From NCBI GenBank assembly GCA_011389885.1, contig JAABTK010000047.1:1-37938 (forward strand): a stretch of 37,938 nt of DNA, written 5' to 3'. Origin of the DNA: Gammaproteobacteria bacterium (lineage in GTDB: Bacteria > Pseudomonadota > Gammaproteobacteria > Chromatiales > Chromatiaceae). Position numbers and translations under genes: made by a program. Positions 7,355 through 14,409 of this stretch are shown in pieces (within the stretch, counting starts at the first letter, position 1; each line of letters begins with the position of its first letter). A model generated the notes under the pieces. That model was not told the DNA's origin and made no database searches. It saw only the letters and a list, made by a program, of their open reading frames with translations.

Positions 7355-8712
7355 TGAAACCAGGCGGGCGCCCCGGCACAGAGGCGGTCGCCGCCAAGGG
7401 CTGGCTGGCGGCCCACCGCTACCTGCTGCTGCGTCGCGCCAATCAACTAGGGATTCTGGGGCTGTTTCTGCTTGGCCCCTGGCTCGGCTGGTGGCTGGTG
7501 AAGGGCAATATCGCCTCCAGCCTGACCCTGGAGACCCTGCCCCTCACCGATCCGCTGTTGATCGCTCAACAGTTCGCCGCAGGCCACTGGCCCGAAAGCG
7601 CTGCCTTGCTTGGTGCGCTGATCGTGCTGCTGTTCTATCTGCTGGTGGGCGGACGGGCCTACTGCGCCTGGGTCTGCCCCATCAACATCGTCACCGACGC
7701 CGCGGAATGGCTGCGCCGCAGGCTCAGGATTCGCGGGCAGATGCGATTTTCCCCCCACACCCGCTACTGGCTGCTGGGGGCCGTGCTCCTGCTGCCCCTG
7801 TTTACCGGGGCTTTGGCCTGGGAGCTGATCAACCCGGTCACCCTGGTCTATCGCGGCCTGATCTTCGGCATGGGCTTGGTCTGGGCGGTGGTGATCGGCC
7901 TGTTCCTGTTCGACCTGCTAATCGGACGTCGCGGCTGGTGCGGCCACCTCTGCCCCGTGGGCGCCTTCTATGGCCTGCTCGGCGAGGGGGCGCTGCTGCG
8001 CATCGCCGCCAGCCGCCGCGACCGCTGCGACGACTGCCTCGACTGCTTCGCGGTGTGCCCCGAACCGCAGGTGATCCGCCCGTCTCTCAAGGATGGGGGG
8101 CACACGCCGGTGATTGCGGCCGGCCACTGCACCAACTGCGGACGCTGCATCGACGTCTGCGCCCGCGATGTCTTTCGTTTCACCAGCCGCTTCAATCACA
8201 CCGCCCCCCCCGCCGGCGGAGGCCTCACCCGCACTCACCCACGAAAAAACGAACCACCGACAAGAGGTATCGCTATGAAACGCTCCCTGACCTTGACCGC
8301 CCTCCTGCTATCCACCCTCATCCTCTGGCCCGCATGCGGTTTCGCGCAGATTCAATCCCTGGCCGGCGCCAACCCCATAACCAACCCCCTGCCAGCGCCG
8401 GAGATGGAGGGGGTCATCAACGACAAGGAGAATATCCAACGCACCTTCAAGCAACAGCCGCCGTTGACGCCCCACCGAAGCGAACGCTACACCATCAACC
8501 TGCAACAAAACGAGTGTCTCAAGTGCCATGTAAAGGACGCAGGCGAAAAAGAAGCAAAATCCGTGGAGATGAGCGAATCCCACTTCGTCGATCGCGTCGG
8601 CAACAAGCATCACAGGCCGGTAGGCGCGCGCTATTTCTGCACCCAATGCCATGTGCCCCAAATCGAGGCAGAACCCCTAATCGGCAACCACTTTACCGCA
8701 GCGCCGAAATAG
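7354..8712 (+). CDS. napH: NapH joined in frame to NapB (no stop between)
   Basis: From ATG 7354 (after AGGGAGG, 7341-7347) the frame encodes NapH. It has about four transmembrane helices, the paired CxxxCP motifs CAWVCPIN and CGHLCPVG, and C-terminal 4Fe-4S motifs CDDCLDCFAVC and CTNCGRCIDVC. NapH is the membrane quinol-oxidising partner of NapG. Instead of ending some 20 residues after the last cluster, the frame runs through a linker (about residues 285-307) straight into the NapB signal peptide and di-haem domain, giving 452 aa. The linker is encoded over a C8 tract at 8204-8211. With seven Cs the frame would end at TGA 8276-8278, overlapping the napB ATG, which is the normal arrangement. 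I therefore suspect a one-base insertion, real or a sequencing error. A GTG at 7351 is an alternative start. Confidence 0.85.
   Translation: MKPGGRPGTEAVAAKGWLAAHRYLLLRRANQLGILGLFLLGPWLGWWLVKGNIASSLTLETLPLTDPLLIAQQFAAGHWPESAALLGALIVLLFYLLVGGRAYCAWVCPINIVTDAAEWLRRRLRIRGQMRFSPHTRYWLLGAVLLLPLFTGALAWELINPVTLVYRGLIFGMGLVWAVVIGLFLFDLLIGRRGWCGHLCPVGAFYGLLGEGALLRIAASRRDRCDDCLDCFAVCPEPQVIRPSLKDGGHTPVIAAGHCTNCGRCIDVCARDVFRFTSRFNHTAPPAGGGLTRTHPRKNEPPTRGIAMKRSLTLTALLLSTLILWPACGFAQIQSLAGANPITNPLPAPEMEGVINDKENIQRTFKQQPPLTPHRSERYTINLQQNECLKCHVKDAGEKEAKSVEMSESHFVDRVGNKHHRPVGARYFCTQCHVPQIEAEPLIGNHFTAAPK
8204..8211 (+). other. C8 homopolymer at the napH/napB junction
   Basis: Eight consecutive Cs lie in the linker-coding region. 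Loss of one C changes the downstream frame so that napH stops at TGA 8276-8278, giving an ATGA overlap with napB. Tracts of this kind slip during replication and are also common sites of sequencing error. Confidence 0.8.
8275..8712 (+). CDS. napB: NapB, di-haem cytochrome c subunit of nitrate reductase
   Basis: Starting at ATG 8275 (GAGG at 8264-8267, seven-base spacing) the 145-aa protein has a Sec signal peptide (MKRSLTLTALLLS...WPACGFA) with a likely cleavage after GFA. Two haem-binding motifs follow, CLKCH and CTQCH, with YFCTQCHVPQ matching NapB exactly in style. NapB hands electrons to NapA in the periplasm. The frame is also the C-terminal part of the napH reading frame. Since it has its own ribosome site and signal peptide, free NapB is probably still made, and cleavage after the signal would release it even from a fused precursor. 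Confidence 0.92.
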   Translation: MKRSLTLTALLLSTLILWPACGFAQIQSLAGANPITNPLPAPEMEGVINDKENIQRTFKQQPPLTPHRSERYTINLQQNECLKCHVKDAGEKEAKSVEMSESHFVDRVGNKHHRPVGARYFCTQCHVPQIEAEPLIGNHFTAAPK

Positions 8713-8770
8713 AACAGCCGCACAGGTAAAGGTTCACCCGCCCCGCCTTCAAGAGAGGGCCGGGGGAGGG

Positions 8771-9003
8771 CTAGTGCGCCTGCGCGCAATCAACGCAAAC
8801 AACGCCATTTAGGAACGCAGAGGACCGCAGAGGACCGCAGAGGGCGCGGCGGGATTTTGCTGGATCGCCCCCGCGTTCCAGGGCGGGGATGCCTGTCCGC
8901 CGCTCCAGCCTCGACTAGCCGCCTGGAGTACAGCCCTCGGGCTGTGCGGTTCTGCGTGTGCTAGGTACTCCGAAAGCGCCTGGGTTGCCAGTTCGGCAAA
9001 CGG
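8771..9003 (+). repeat. Composite dispersed element, near full-length copy
   Basis: This roughly 232-bp non-coding element starts with GTGCGCCTGCGCGCAAT, passes through CGCCATTTAGGAACGCAGAG, a CCCCG/CGGGG stem-loop and GCCTGTCC, then CTAGCCGCCTGGAGTACAG. A perfect dyad follows (ACAGCCC-TC-GGGCTGT, 8940-8955), and it ends with CGCCTGGGTTGCCAGTT. An inverted copy of the same length and order lies at 18936-19167. Partial copies lie at 2820-2882, 13402-13483, 18694-18828, 23595-23665 and 24932-25095. It fills most of the 417-bp gap after napB; no gene or clear terminator is seen there. Confidence 0.75.
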
Positions 9004-9129
9004 AGAAATCCGACGTTGCGCGATCTTCGAAAGAAACCATCGTGGCTCAAACCGAGCGCAAGCACGAGCTGCGGGTAACCGATCTTCGCACCGCAAGCTA
9101 TCCGGATCGCTTCACCACGAGACACCCAC

Positions 9130-9372
9130 ATGCGCCGCCTTTACCTCGCCCTATTCCTTACGCTGACCGCACCGGCCCCATTCGCCGCCGATCTGGAGCG
9201 GGCGAAAGAGATCGCGGACAATAAATGCCAGCACTGCCACGGCAGAGACGACGAAGGCTCCAGCGCCATCTACCCGCGCCTGGCGGCGCAACACGAAGAG
9301 TACATCGCCAAACAGCTCGCCGACTTCAAGAGCCTAGTAGGTAAGCATAGTAGGAGCATAGTACGGGAGTAG
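9130..9372 (+). pseudogene. Class I cytochrome c, truncated by a repeat array
   Basis: The 80-aa frame begins with a signal peptide (MRRLYLALFL...PFAA) and a single haem motif, CQHCH (Cys33-His37), followed by IYPRLAAQHEEYIAKQLADF, a typical c553/c4-type helix. After ADFKS (about 9335) the family sequence ends and repetitive AGTAGG-rich DNA takes over, so the axial-Met region and C-terminal helix are missing. No continuation is visible beyond the array. The product would be exported and might attach haem but is unlikely to be a working electron carrier. Its original partner is unknown; the neighbouring nap and nor genes suggest respiration. Confidence 0.75.
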
Positions 9373-9386
9373 TAGTAGGAGTAGTA

Positions 9387-9886
9387 GGGGACACCCAACG
9401 GAACGGAAGAAGGGCGGAAGAAGCGGAAGAAGGGGACACCCAACAACGGAACGGAAGAAGGGGACACCCAACAACGGAAGAACGGGAAGGGGACACCCAA
9501 CAACTACCCCCAGCGGAAGAAGGGGACACCCAACAACGGAACGGAAGAAGGGGACACCCAACAACTACCCCCAACAACCACTAGGGATGAAGGGTGCATG
9601 CGAACGAAAGCCATTCTAATTAGCGAAACACTTGCTTTTACCCTGGAACGAAACATGGGTGTCCATGATTTCCTCCAGGGATGAAACGAAACATGGGTGT
9701 CCCATGATTTCCTTGCTTTTACCCTGGAGCGAAACATGGGTGTCCCTTGCTTTCTCCTTGCTTTCTGGAGCGAAACATGGGGAGCGAAACATGGGTGTCC
9801 CTTTCTTTGCTTCTGGAACGAAACATGGGTGTCCCTTGCTTTCTCTTGCTTTCTCCTTGCTTTCTGGAGCGAAACATGGGTGTCCC
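9387..9886. repeat. Inverted 6+6 array of GGGGACACCC / GGGTGTCC(C)
   Basis: Left half: six GGGGACACCCA copies begin at 9387, 9432, 9460, 9489, 9522 and 9550, joined by AACAACGGAACGGAAGAA-like spacers. Right half: six ATGGGTGTCC(C) copies have their TGGG at 9656, 9694, 9737, 9792, 9826 and 9877, joined by TTGCTTTCTCCTTGCTTT and TGGAGCGAAAC spacers, plus one partial unit at 9772-9780. The two cores are reverse complements, so the halves face each other across about 90 bases of unique sequence (9565-9650). The spacers differ between halves, so this is not one simple long palindrome. Frames across it encode only repetitive peptides. The array starts just past the broken cytochrome gene. Confidence 0.85.
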
Positions 9887-9940
9887 TTTGTTTCCGTTTG
9901 TTTCCGCACGGATGGCCGCCGTGGCAAGGCAGTGCCTGGT

Positions 9941-9954
9941 TTGATGTCGGTCAA
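9941..9954. promoter_or_regulatory. Dnr/FNR-like box upstream of the norD group
   Basis: TTGATGTCGGTCAA matches TTGAT-N4-ATCAA with one change (G for A). TTGAT-N4-GTCAA is common at denitrification promoters controlled by Dnr/Nnr-type CRP/FNR proteins. It lies about 217 bases before ATG 10172. No clear -10 is seen, and 9955-10171 holds no credible gene. Confidence 0.55.
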
Positions 9955-10171
9955 GGATCGGCGCGCCCCGCCCCTGCAGACTTGAAGGTCGGTCATGCCC
10001 GAGCGAGACGCTGAGCGCCGCAGGCGCCGATCCGGCTTGCGCCTCGGGGCCGGAACATGGTTTTTCAGGAGGGTGCGATGTACTGCGAAGGCGGTCTGCT
10101 GGTTTTGCTGCGGCAGGGGGGCGGCCCCGGGGGCGTTTTTTGGTCTGCGAATGCCACTGAAGGAGGGGGTT

Positions 10172-10600
10172 ATGGATACTTCGAACTCGGATAACAACGA
10201 CCAGCCGCCTGCGCCCCCTGGCCAGGCCCGGGCGGTGGCGGCGGAGTCGCTGTATTTGCTCAATTTACTCGTGGCGCCGGGCATCGCCTTCCTGATCCTG
10301 GGTTGGCTGTTTCTGCACCGCAACCGCGACACCGAGGCGATTGCCCGCGCGCATTTGGAGCAAACTTTTTTCGCCAGCCTGTGGGCCGGCGTTCTGCTGG
10401 TGCTGGTGAACGTCGTGATCCTGCTGCTGGGCGGCTATCAGGCCCCGTATACCTGGGTGGTGTTGATCACCTATTTCACCGCCTGCCACTCGGCCCTGGT
10501 GGTGTTGGGCATGGTGGGGCTGGCCAAGGCCATGGCCGGCCGGTGCTATCGCTTTCCGCTCGTGGGCCGGGCCCTGCCCGCGGATTGCGAGCGTCTGTAA
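10172..10600 (+). CDS. Small membrane protein, DUF4870-like
   Basis: The 142-aa protein has a short hydrophilic N-terminus and three to four transmembrane helices (about 26-48, 62-85, 90-112). The pattern YLLNLLVAPGIAFLILGW followed by RAHLEQTFFASLWAG resembles the Tic20/DUF4870-type small membrane family. The function is unknown. ATG 10172 is chosen because AGGAGGGGG (10161-10169) sits just before it. The stop overlaps the next ATG (TAATG), so it is translationally coupled to the polyferredoxin gene and norD. That linkage suggests a role in assembling or maintaining a nitrogen-oxide reductase, which is inference. Confidence 0.75.
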   Translation: MDTSNSDNNDQPPAPPGQARAVAAESLYLLNLLVAPGIAFLILGWLFLHRNRDTEAIARAHLEQTFFASLWAGVLLVLVNVVILLLGGYQAPYTWVVLITYFTACHSALVVLGMVGLAKAMAGRCYRFPLVGRALPADCERL

Positions 10601-11571
10601 TGAGCGTGGGTCAAGGGCGTGACTTGCAGGCGCGTCGGCGCTGGTTTCAGGCGGGGTTCTTTGTGCTGTTCGTCCTGGCGCCGCCGTTGGACCTGTTGCG
10701 GTTTGATTTGACGCAAAATCACCTCATTGTGTTCGGCCAAGCTTGGACCCTAGGGCTTGAGGCCTTTCAGAAGGGCGAGTCGGGTTCCGGCGAGGCGGCG
10801 CTGAATCTGCTGCTCTATGGCTTTCTGCCGCTGCTTTTGATCGGCGGCGCCCTGATCTATAGCGCCTACCGCTGGGGCCGACTCTACTGCGGCTGGCTGT
10901 GCCCGCACTTTTCGGTGGTGGAGATGATTAACGGCCTGATGCTGCGCGCGAGCGGCAAGCCTAGCCTGTGGGAACCGACCGAGCTGCCCTATCGCCGGCC
11001 CGATGGCCGCACCCGCGACCCGAACCGCCGCTGGTGGCCGCTGACCGCGCTCGCGGCCTTGTTCTTCGCCTTCCTTTGGGCCTTGTCGTTGCTGACCTAT
11101 CTGCTGCCGCCCTGGGAGATCTACCATAACCTGTTCACCGGCCAGCTTACGCCCAATCAGTTTCGCTTCCTGCTCATCGCCACCTTGGCGCTGTTTGTGG
11201 AATTTATGTTCGCCCGCCACCTGTTCTGCCGCTTTGGCTGTGCGGTGGGGTTGTTTCAGAGCCTGGCCTGGATGGCCAACGACCGGGCCATGGTGGTGGG
11301 CTTCGACACTCGGCGCGCGCGCGAATGCGCGACCTGCAACAACGCCTGCGACAATGTCTGCCCCATGCGCCTGAAGCCGCGCACCCTCAAGCGCAAGATG
11401 TTCACCTGCACCGAATGCGCCCAGTGCATTAGCGCCTGCGGCGAGGTGAAGGCGGAGGCGCCCCAAGGGGGCCTGTTGCGCTGGGTGGACGGCACGGACG
11501 CCGGCATCGTGGTCACGGGGCGGCCGACAACCCCCAAGTCCGGCCGTGCCGCTGGTGAGGAATCCAAATGA
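10600..11571 (+). CDS. Polyferredoxin membrane protein, NapH/NosR/CcoG-like
   Basis: The 323-aa inner-membrane protein has about five helices. It has two periplasm- or membrane-edge CxxxC motifs (YCGWLCPHFS and FCRFGCAVGLFQ) and two C-terminal clusters (CATCNNACDNVCPM and CTECAQCISAC). This is the architecture shared by NapH, CcoG/RdxA and the C-terminal half of NosR. It lacks the FMN-binding domain of NosR. Position between a small membrane protein and norD, with overlaps on both sides (TAATG and ATGA), suggests it supplies electrons or a metal-centre assembly step for nitric oxide reductase. It could instead act in cytochrome oxidase maturation like CcoG. ATG 10600 is chosen from the overlap and family length. 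Confidence 0.8.
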   Translation: MSVGQGRDLQARRRWFQAGFFVLFVLAPPLDLLRFDLTQNHLIVFGQAWTLGLEAFQKGESGSGEAALNLLLYGFLPLLLIGGALIYSAYRWGRLYCGWLCPHFSVVEMINGLMLRASGKPSLWEPTELPYRRPDGRTRDPNRRWWPLTALAALFFAFLWALSLLTYLLPPWEIYHNLFTGQLTPNQFRFLLIATLALFVEFMFARHLFCRFGCAVGLFQSLAWMANDRAMVVGFDTRRARECATCNNACDNVCPMRLKPRTLKRKMFTCTECAQCISACGEVKAEAPQGGLLRWVDGTDAGIVVTGRPTTPKSGRAAGEESK

Positions 11572-13403
11572 TTTTGGAGCTTGAAGAGTCCGTCGGCCAG
11601 CTTTGGCACCGGCTGATCACACGCGCCGCCCAGTCGCGTTATCCCGAGGCGCAGGTGACCCTGAAACAGATGCAGCATCAGCTCGGCGTGGTGTTCCGCG
11701 CCCTCGGCGGCGCGGGCGGGCTGCGGGTGGAGGCCGCCGAGGCCCTGACCCACGGCGCCCGCCGGGGCTTGTTGCAGCGCATCGCAGGCACCGATGCCAA
11801 GGCCGAGCTGGCCTGGCGCGACGAGCAATCCCTGCGCCTGCCCGCCGCCATCGACTGTTTCGCCGATGCCGGATTGAACCGTGAACTCTACCTTTGGCTC
11901 GCCGCGCTGGCCGCCGGCGACCTTGGCGAGGAGGAGCCCTGGTTACAGAAGAACCAGCGCCTGTCGAGGCTGGCCTTGGGAAAATACCCGGGTCTGGGCG
12001 GGCGTTATCGTCGCCTAGCGGCCGCCCACCTGCCGGCGCGGCCCGATCCGGCAGGCCTGCCAGCGGACGAGGCCGCCCAGGAGCGGGCCATCCGCGCCGC
12101 CCTGCAAGATCCCGGCAGCGTGGAGTTCTTGCCCTTTGCCCGGCGCCCGCCGCTGCCCGTGCCCTTGTGGCTGCACCCCTCGCCCCCCATGGCGGCCAGT
12201 TCGCCCTCGAGCGGCGACGGGGAGGGCGGGGGCGGCCAGAGCAAGACGCTGGAGGACGAGCGCCGCCGCAGTGCCGAACGCAGAGAAATGCCGGACGGCA
12301 GGAGCGGTCTAATCACCATCCGCATGGAAAACATCCTTTCCTGGGGCGAATTCGTCAACGCCGACCGCTGCGCCGAAGACGAAGAGGATCTGGACGAGGC
12401 GGCGGCCGCGGCCGCCGATGCGGAGCGCTTTGCGGTGGCCCGCGACGGCCAGGGCATGGCCTCCAAGCTGCGCTTCGACCTCGATTTGGCCTCCGCCGCC
12501 TGCGACGACCAGGCGGTGGGCGAGGGCATCCGCCTGCCCGAATGGGACTGGAAAAAACGCAGTCTGCAGCCCGAGCACTGCCTCATTCAGCCCATGATGA
12601 CCGAAAACGCCGCGCCGGCCCCTCTGCCCAAGCACCTGGCGCGCACCGCCAAGCGCCTACGCGCCCAGTTTCAGCAACTCATCCCGGCCCGCACCTGGCG
12701 CCGCGGCGAGCCCGACGGCGTGGAGGTGGACCTAGACCGCTACCTGCAATTTGCCGCCGCCCGCGCCGCCGGCCAGTCGGTAGAGGCCGAAGGGCTCTAC
12801 AGCGACCTGCGAACCGGGGCGCGCGACCTGGCCTGCCTGTTGCTTGCGGACCTCTCCCTGTCCACCGACACCTGGGTGGATAATCAGCACCGCGTGATTG
12901 ACGTGATCCGCGACAGCCTGTTTCTGTTTGCCGAAAGCCTCGCCGCCACCGGCGACCGCTTCGGCCTCTACGGGTTCTCCTCGCGCAAGCGCGACCCGGT
13001 TCGCTTCCACCAGCTCAAGGGCTTCGATCAGGCCTACAACGCGACGGTCCGCGGCCGCATTCAGGCCATCAAGCCCGGCTATTACACCCGCATGGGCGCC
13101 GCGGTGCGCTATGCCAAAGGGCTGCTCGAAGATCAACCCGCCGAACGCCGCCTGTTGCTGCTAGTTAGCGACGGCAAGCCCAACGACCTGGACAAATACG
13201 AAGGCCGCTACGGCGTGGAAGACACCCGCCACGCCGTCCGCCAAGCCCGCCAGGCCGGGATTCAACCCTTTTGCGTCACCGTAGACCAAAAGGCCAACGA
13301 CTACCTGCCCTACATCTTCGGCAGCGGCGGCTATGCAGTGATCCGCCGGCCCCAGGATTTGCCCAACAAACTGCCGATGCTCTATGCGCGCTTAACGGGT
13401 TAG
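11568..13403 (+). CDS. norD: NorD, nitric oxide reductase activation protein
   Basis: The 611-aa cytoplasmic protein has the NorD layout: a helical N-terminal region (1-180), an acidic, low-complexity middle (about 195-330) and a C-terminal von Willebrand factor A domain (about 420-611). The VWA domain contains a MIDAS-type DLSLS (Asp428 onward) and a LLVSDGKPNDLDKYEG segment characteristic of NorD and related CbbO proteins. NorD works with the MoxR-type ATPase NorQ to insert or activate the non-haem iron of NorB. Neither norQ nor norCB is adjacent: upstream is repeat DNA and downstream is more repeat DNA. It may therefore act with genes elsewhere or be what is left of a broken locus. It overlaps the upstream gene by four bases. 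Confidence 0.88.
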   Translation: MILELEESVGQLWHRLITRAAQSRYPEAQVTLKQMQHQLGVVFRALGGAGGLRVEAAEALTHGARRGLLQRIAGTDAKAELAWRDEQSLRLPAAIDCFADAGLNRELYLWLAALAAGDLGEEEPWLQKNQRLSRLALGKYPGLGGRYRRLAAAHLPARPDPAGLPADEAAQERAIRAALQDPGSVEFLPFARRPPLPVPLWLHPSPPMAASSPSSGDGEGGGGQSKTLEDERRRSAERREMPDGRSGLITIRMENILSWGEFVNADRCAEDEEDLDEAAAAAADAERFAVARDGQGMASKLRFDLDLASAACDDQAVGEGIRLPEWDWKKRSLQPEHCLIQPMMTENAAPAPLPKHLARTAKRLRAQFQQLIPARTWRRGEPDGVEVDLDRYLQFAAARAAGQSVEAEGLYSDLRTGARDLACLLLADLSLSTDTWVDNQHRVIDVIRDSLFLFAESLAATGDRFGLYGFSSRKRDPVRFHQLKGFDQAYNATVRGRIQAIKPGYYTRMGAAVRYAKGLLEDQPAERRLLLLVSDGKPNDLDKYEGRYGVEDTRHAVRQARQAGIQPFCVTVDQKANDYLPYIFGSGGYAVIRRPQDLPNKLPMLYARLTG

Positions 13404-13483
13404 TGCGGCTGTGTGCTTAAATAACGGAAACCACCGCGGTTAGGAACCCAGGGGCCGCGGAGGATCGCAGAGTGCGCAGAGGG
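13402..13483 (+). repeat. Dispersed element, 5' part
   Basis: This is a diverged partial copy of the composite element described at 8771-9003 (ATAACGGAAACCACCG, then TAGGAACCCA and CGCAGAG). It starts at the norD stop codon. No terminator or gene is seen between it and the tandem repeats that follow. Confidence 0.55.
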
Positions 13484-13570
13484 TGGGTTGGTTAAAGGAT
13501 TCGGTGGCCGTTCGCGTGGGAGCGGGTTTACACCGCGATTGGCCGTGATAGCGGCTTGATCTCAACGCAG

Positions 13571-14055
13571 GCGTGCGGCAATGCGGGTGTTGGACTCGGG
13601 CTTCGTGGTTGGTGCGCCTAACGCACCCGCGGTCTAAGAAGAGGAACCACGAATAGACACGAATAGACACGAATTTTCGCTTTGCGGGTTCTCGAAGCCA
13701 TATTTTGTTTTGGCGTCCTTGGCGGCCTTTGCGTAATTTAATTAATGCCCTCAGCGCTTGGCCGGATATGGTGCGTTACGGCGCGCGGCAATGCGGGTGT
13801 TGAAGTTGAGTTTCGTGGTTGGCGCGCCTAACGCACCCTGCGGGCTAAGAAGAGGAGCCACGAATAGACGCGAATAGACATGAACTTTTGCTTCGCGGGT
13901 TCTTGGGGTCTTATTTTGTTTTGGCGTCCTTGGCGGCCTTTGCGTTATTTAATTAAAGCCCTCAGCGCTTGGCCGGGGATGTTGCGTTACGGCGCACGGC
14001 AATGCGGGTGTTGGATTCGGGTTTCGTGGTTGACGCGCCTAATGCACCCTAGGCA
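13571..14055 (+). repeat. Tandem 210-bp repeat, about 2.3 copies
   Basis: GGCAATGCGGGTGTTG recurs with a period of 210-211 bases (the ATGCGGGTGT core at 13581, 13791 and 14002). Each unit contains GCGCCTAACGCACCC, AAGAAGAGGA, CCACGAATAGAC, CTTTGCGTTATTTAATTAA-like sequence and CCCTCAGCGCTTGGCCGG; the third copy stops after about 55 bases. A diverged inverted copy is at 28325-28495. No protein is encoded. Together with the preceding element it accounts for the 790-bp gap between norD and the next gene. Confidence 0.8.
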
Positions 14056-14158
14056 GACTGGGCTCCTTTCCTGTCCGTGTGGGTGGCGGGGGCTGCCGCG
14101 GCCAGTAGGGGGCCTCTGCGGGCGCTTGTCGGATCTGGGTCGCCTGGGTGCGCGGCGA

Positions 14159-14187
14159 TTGTTACCGATTGTAACACCTGGTATGAT
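14159..14187 (+). promoter_or_regulatory. Sigma-70 promoter with embedded palindrome
   Basis: TTGTTA (14159-14164) and TATGAT (14182-14187) are separated by exactly 17 bases, a strong sigma-70 promoter pattern. A perfect dyad, TGTTAC-CGATT-GTAACA (14160-14176), overlaps the -35 and spacer and could be a repressor site. Initiation seven bases past the -10 would fall on the A of ATG 14194, so the message would have little or no leader. Confidence 0.65.
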
Positions 14188-14193
14188 TCGGGG

Positions 14194-14403
14194 ATGTCTT
14201 CCCGCCAAGATTCGGAGTCTTACCGTGAGCTGAGCCTGGTGCTCGGGCTGTTGTTTGCGCTGCTGTTTTTGTCGCCGCTGGCGGATTGGTGGATGAGTCG
14301 GTTGTGGGTGTGGTATCTGCCGTATCTGCTGTGGGGCGGGGTGTTGGTGTTGGGGGCGTTGATCCATTGGCGGTGCGGGTCGTCCGAGCGGGATGATCGG
14401 TAG
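14194..14403 (+). CDS. Small membrane protein ahead of the SSF kinase
   Basis: The 69-aa product (MSSRQDSESYRELSLVLGLL at the start) has two hydrophobic segments (about 13-30 and 37-58) joined by a short WWMSRLW turn, and a polar tail. I do not recognise a named family. Its stop is six bases before the kinase ATG, and it is the first gene after the promoter, so it is probably co-expressed with, and may associate with, the symporter-like sensor. The start is the ATG just after the promoter; no ribosome site is seen, which fits a leaderless message. Confidence 0.65.
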   Translation: MSSRQDSESYRELSLVLGLLFALLFLSPLADWWMSRLWVWYLPYLLWGGVLVLGALIHWRCGSSERDDR

Positions 14404-14409
14404 CGGGGG

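Noticed and set aside
7293-8729. Alternative 478-codon frame overlapping napH and napB
   Set aside because: It is the shifted frame of napG-napH-napB; it encodes no recognisable domain while the other frame encodes NapH and NapB fully.
9387-9886. CRISPR array
   Set aside because: The repeated core is only about 10-11 bases, spacers are themselves similar, orientation flips halfway, and no cas genes are present.
9270-9947. Several 65-117-codon open frames across the repeat array
   Set aside because: They only translate the repeats (peptides such as GVPFFRSVVGCPLL and ETWVSLAFS) in multiple frames on both strands.
11894-12883. Long frame inside norD
   Set aside because: Arg/Gly/Pro-rich shadow of a high-GC gene; norD itself has clear domain motifs.
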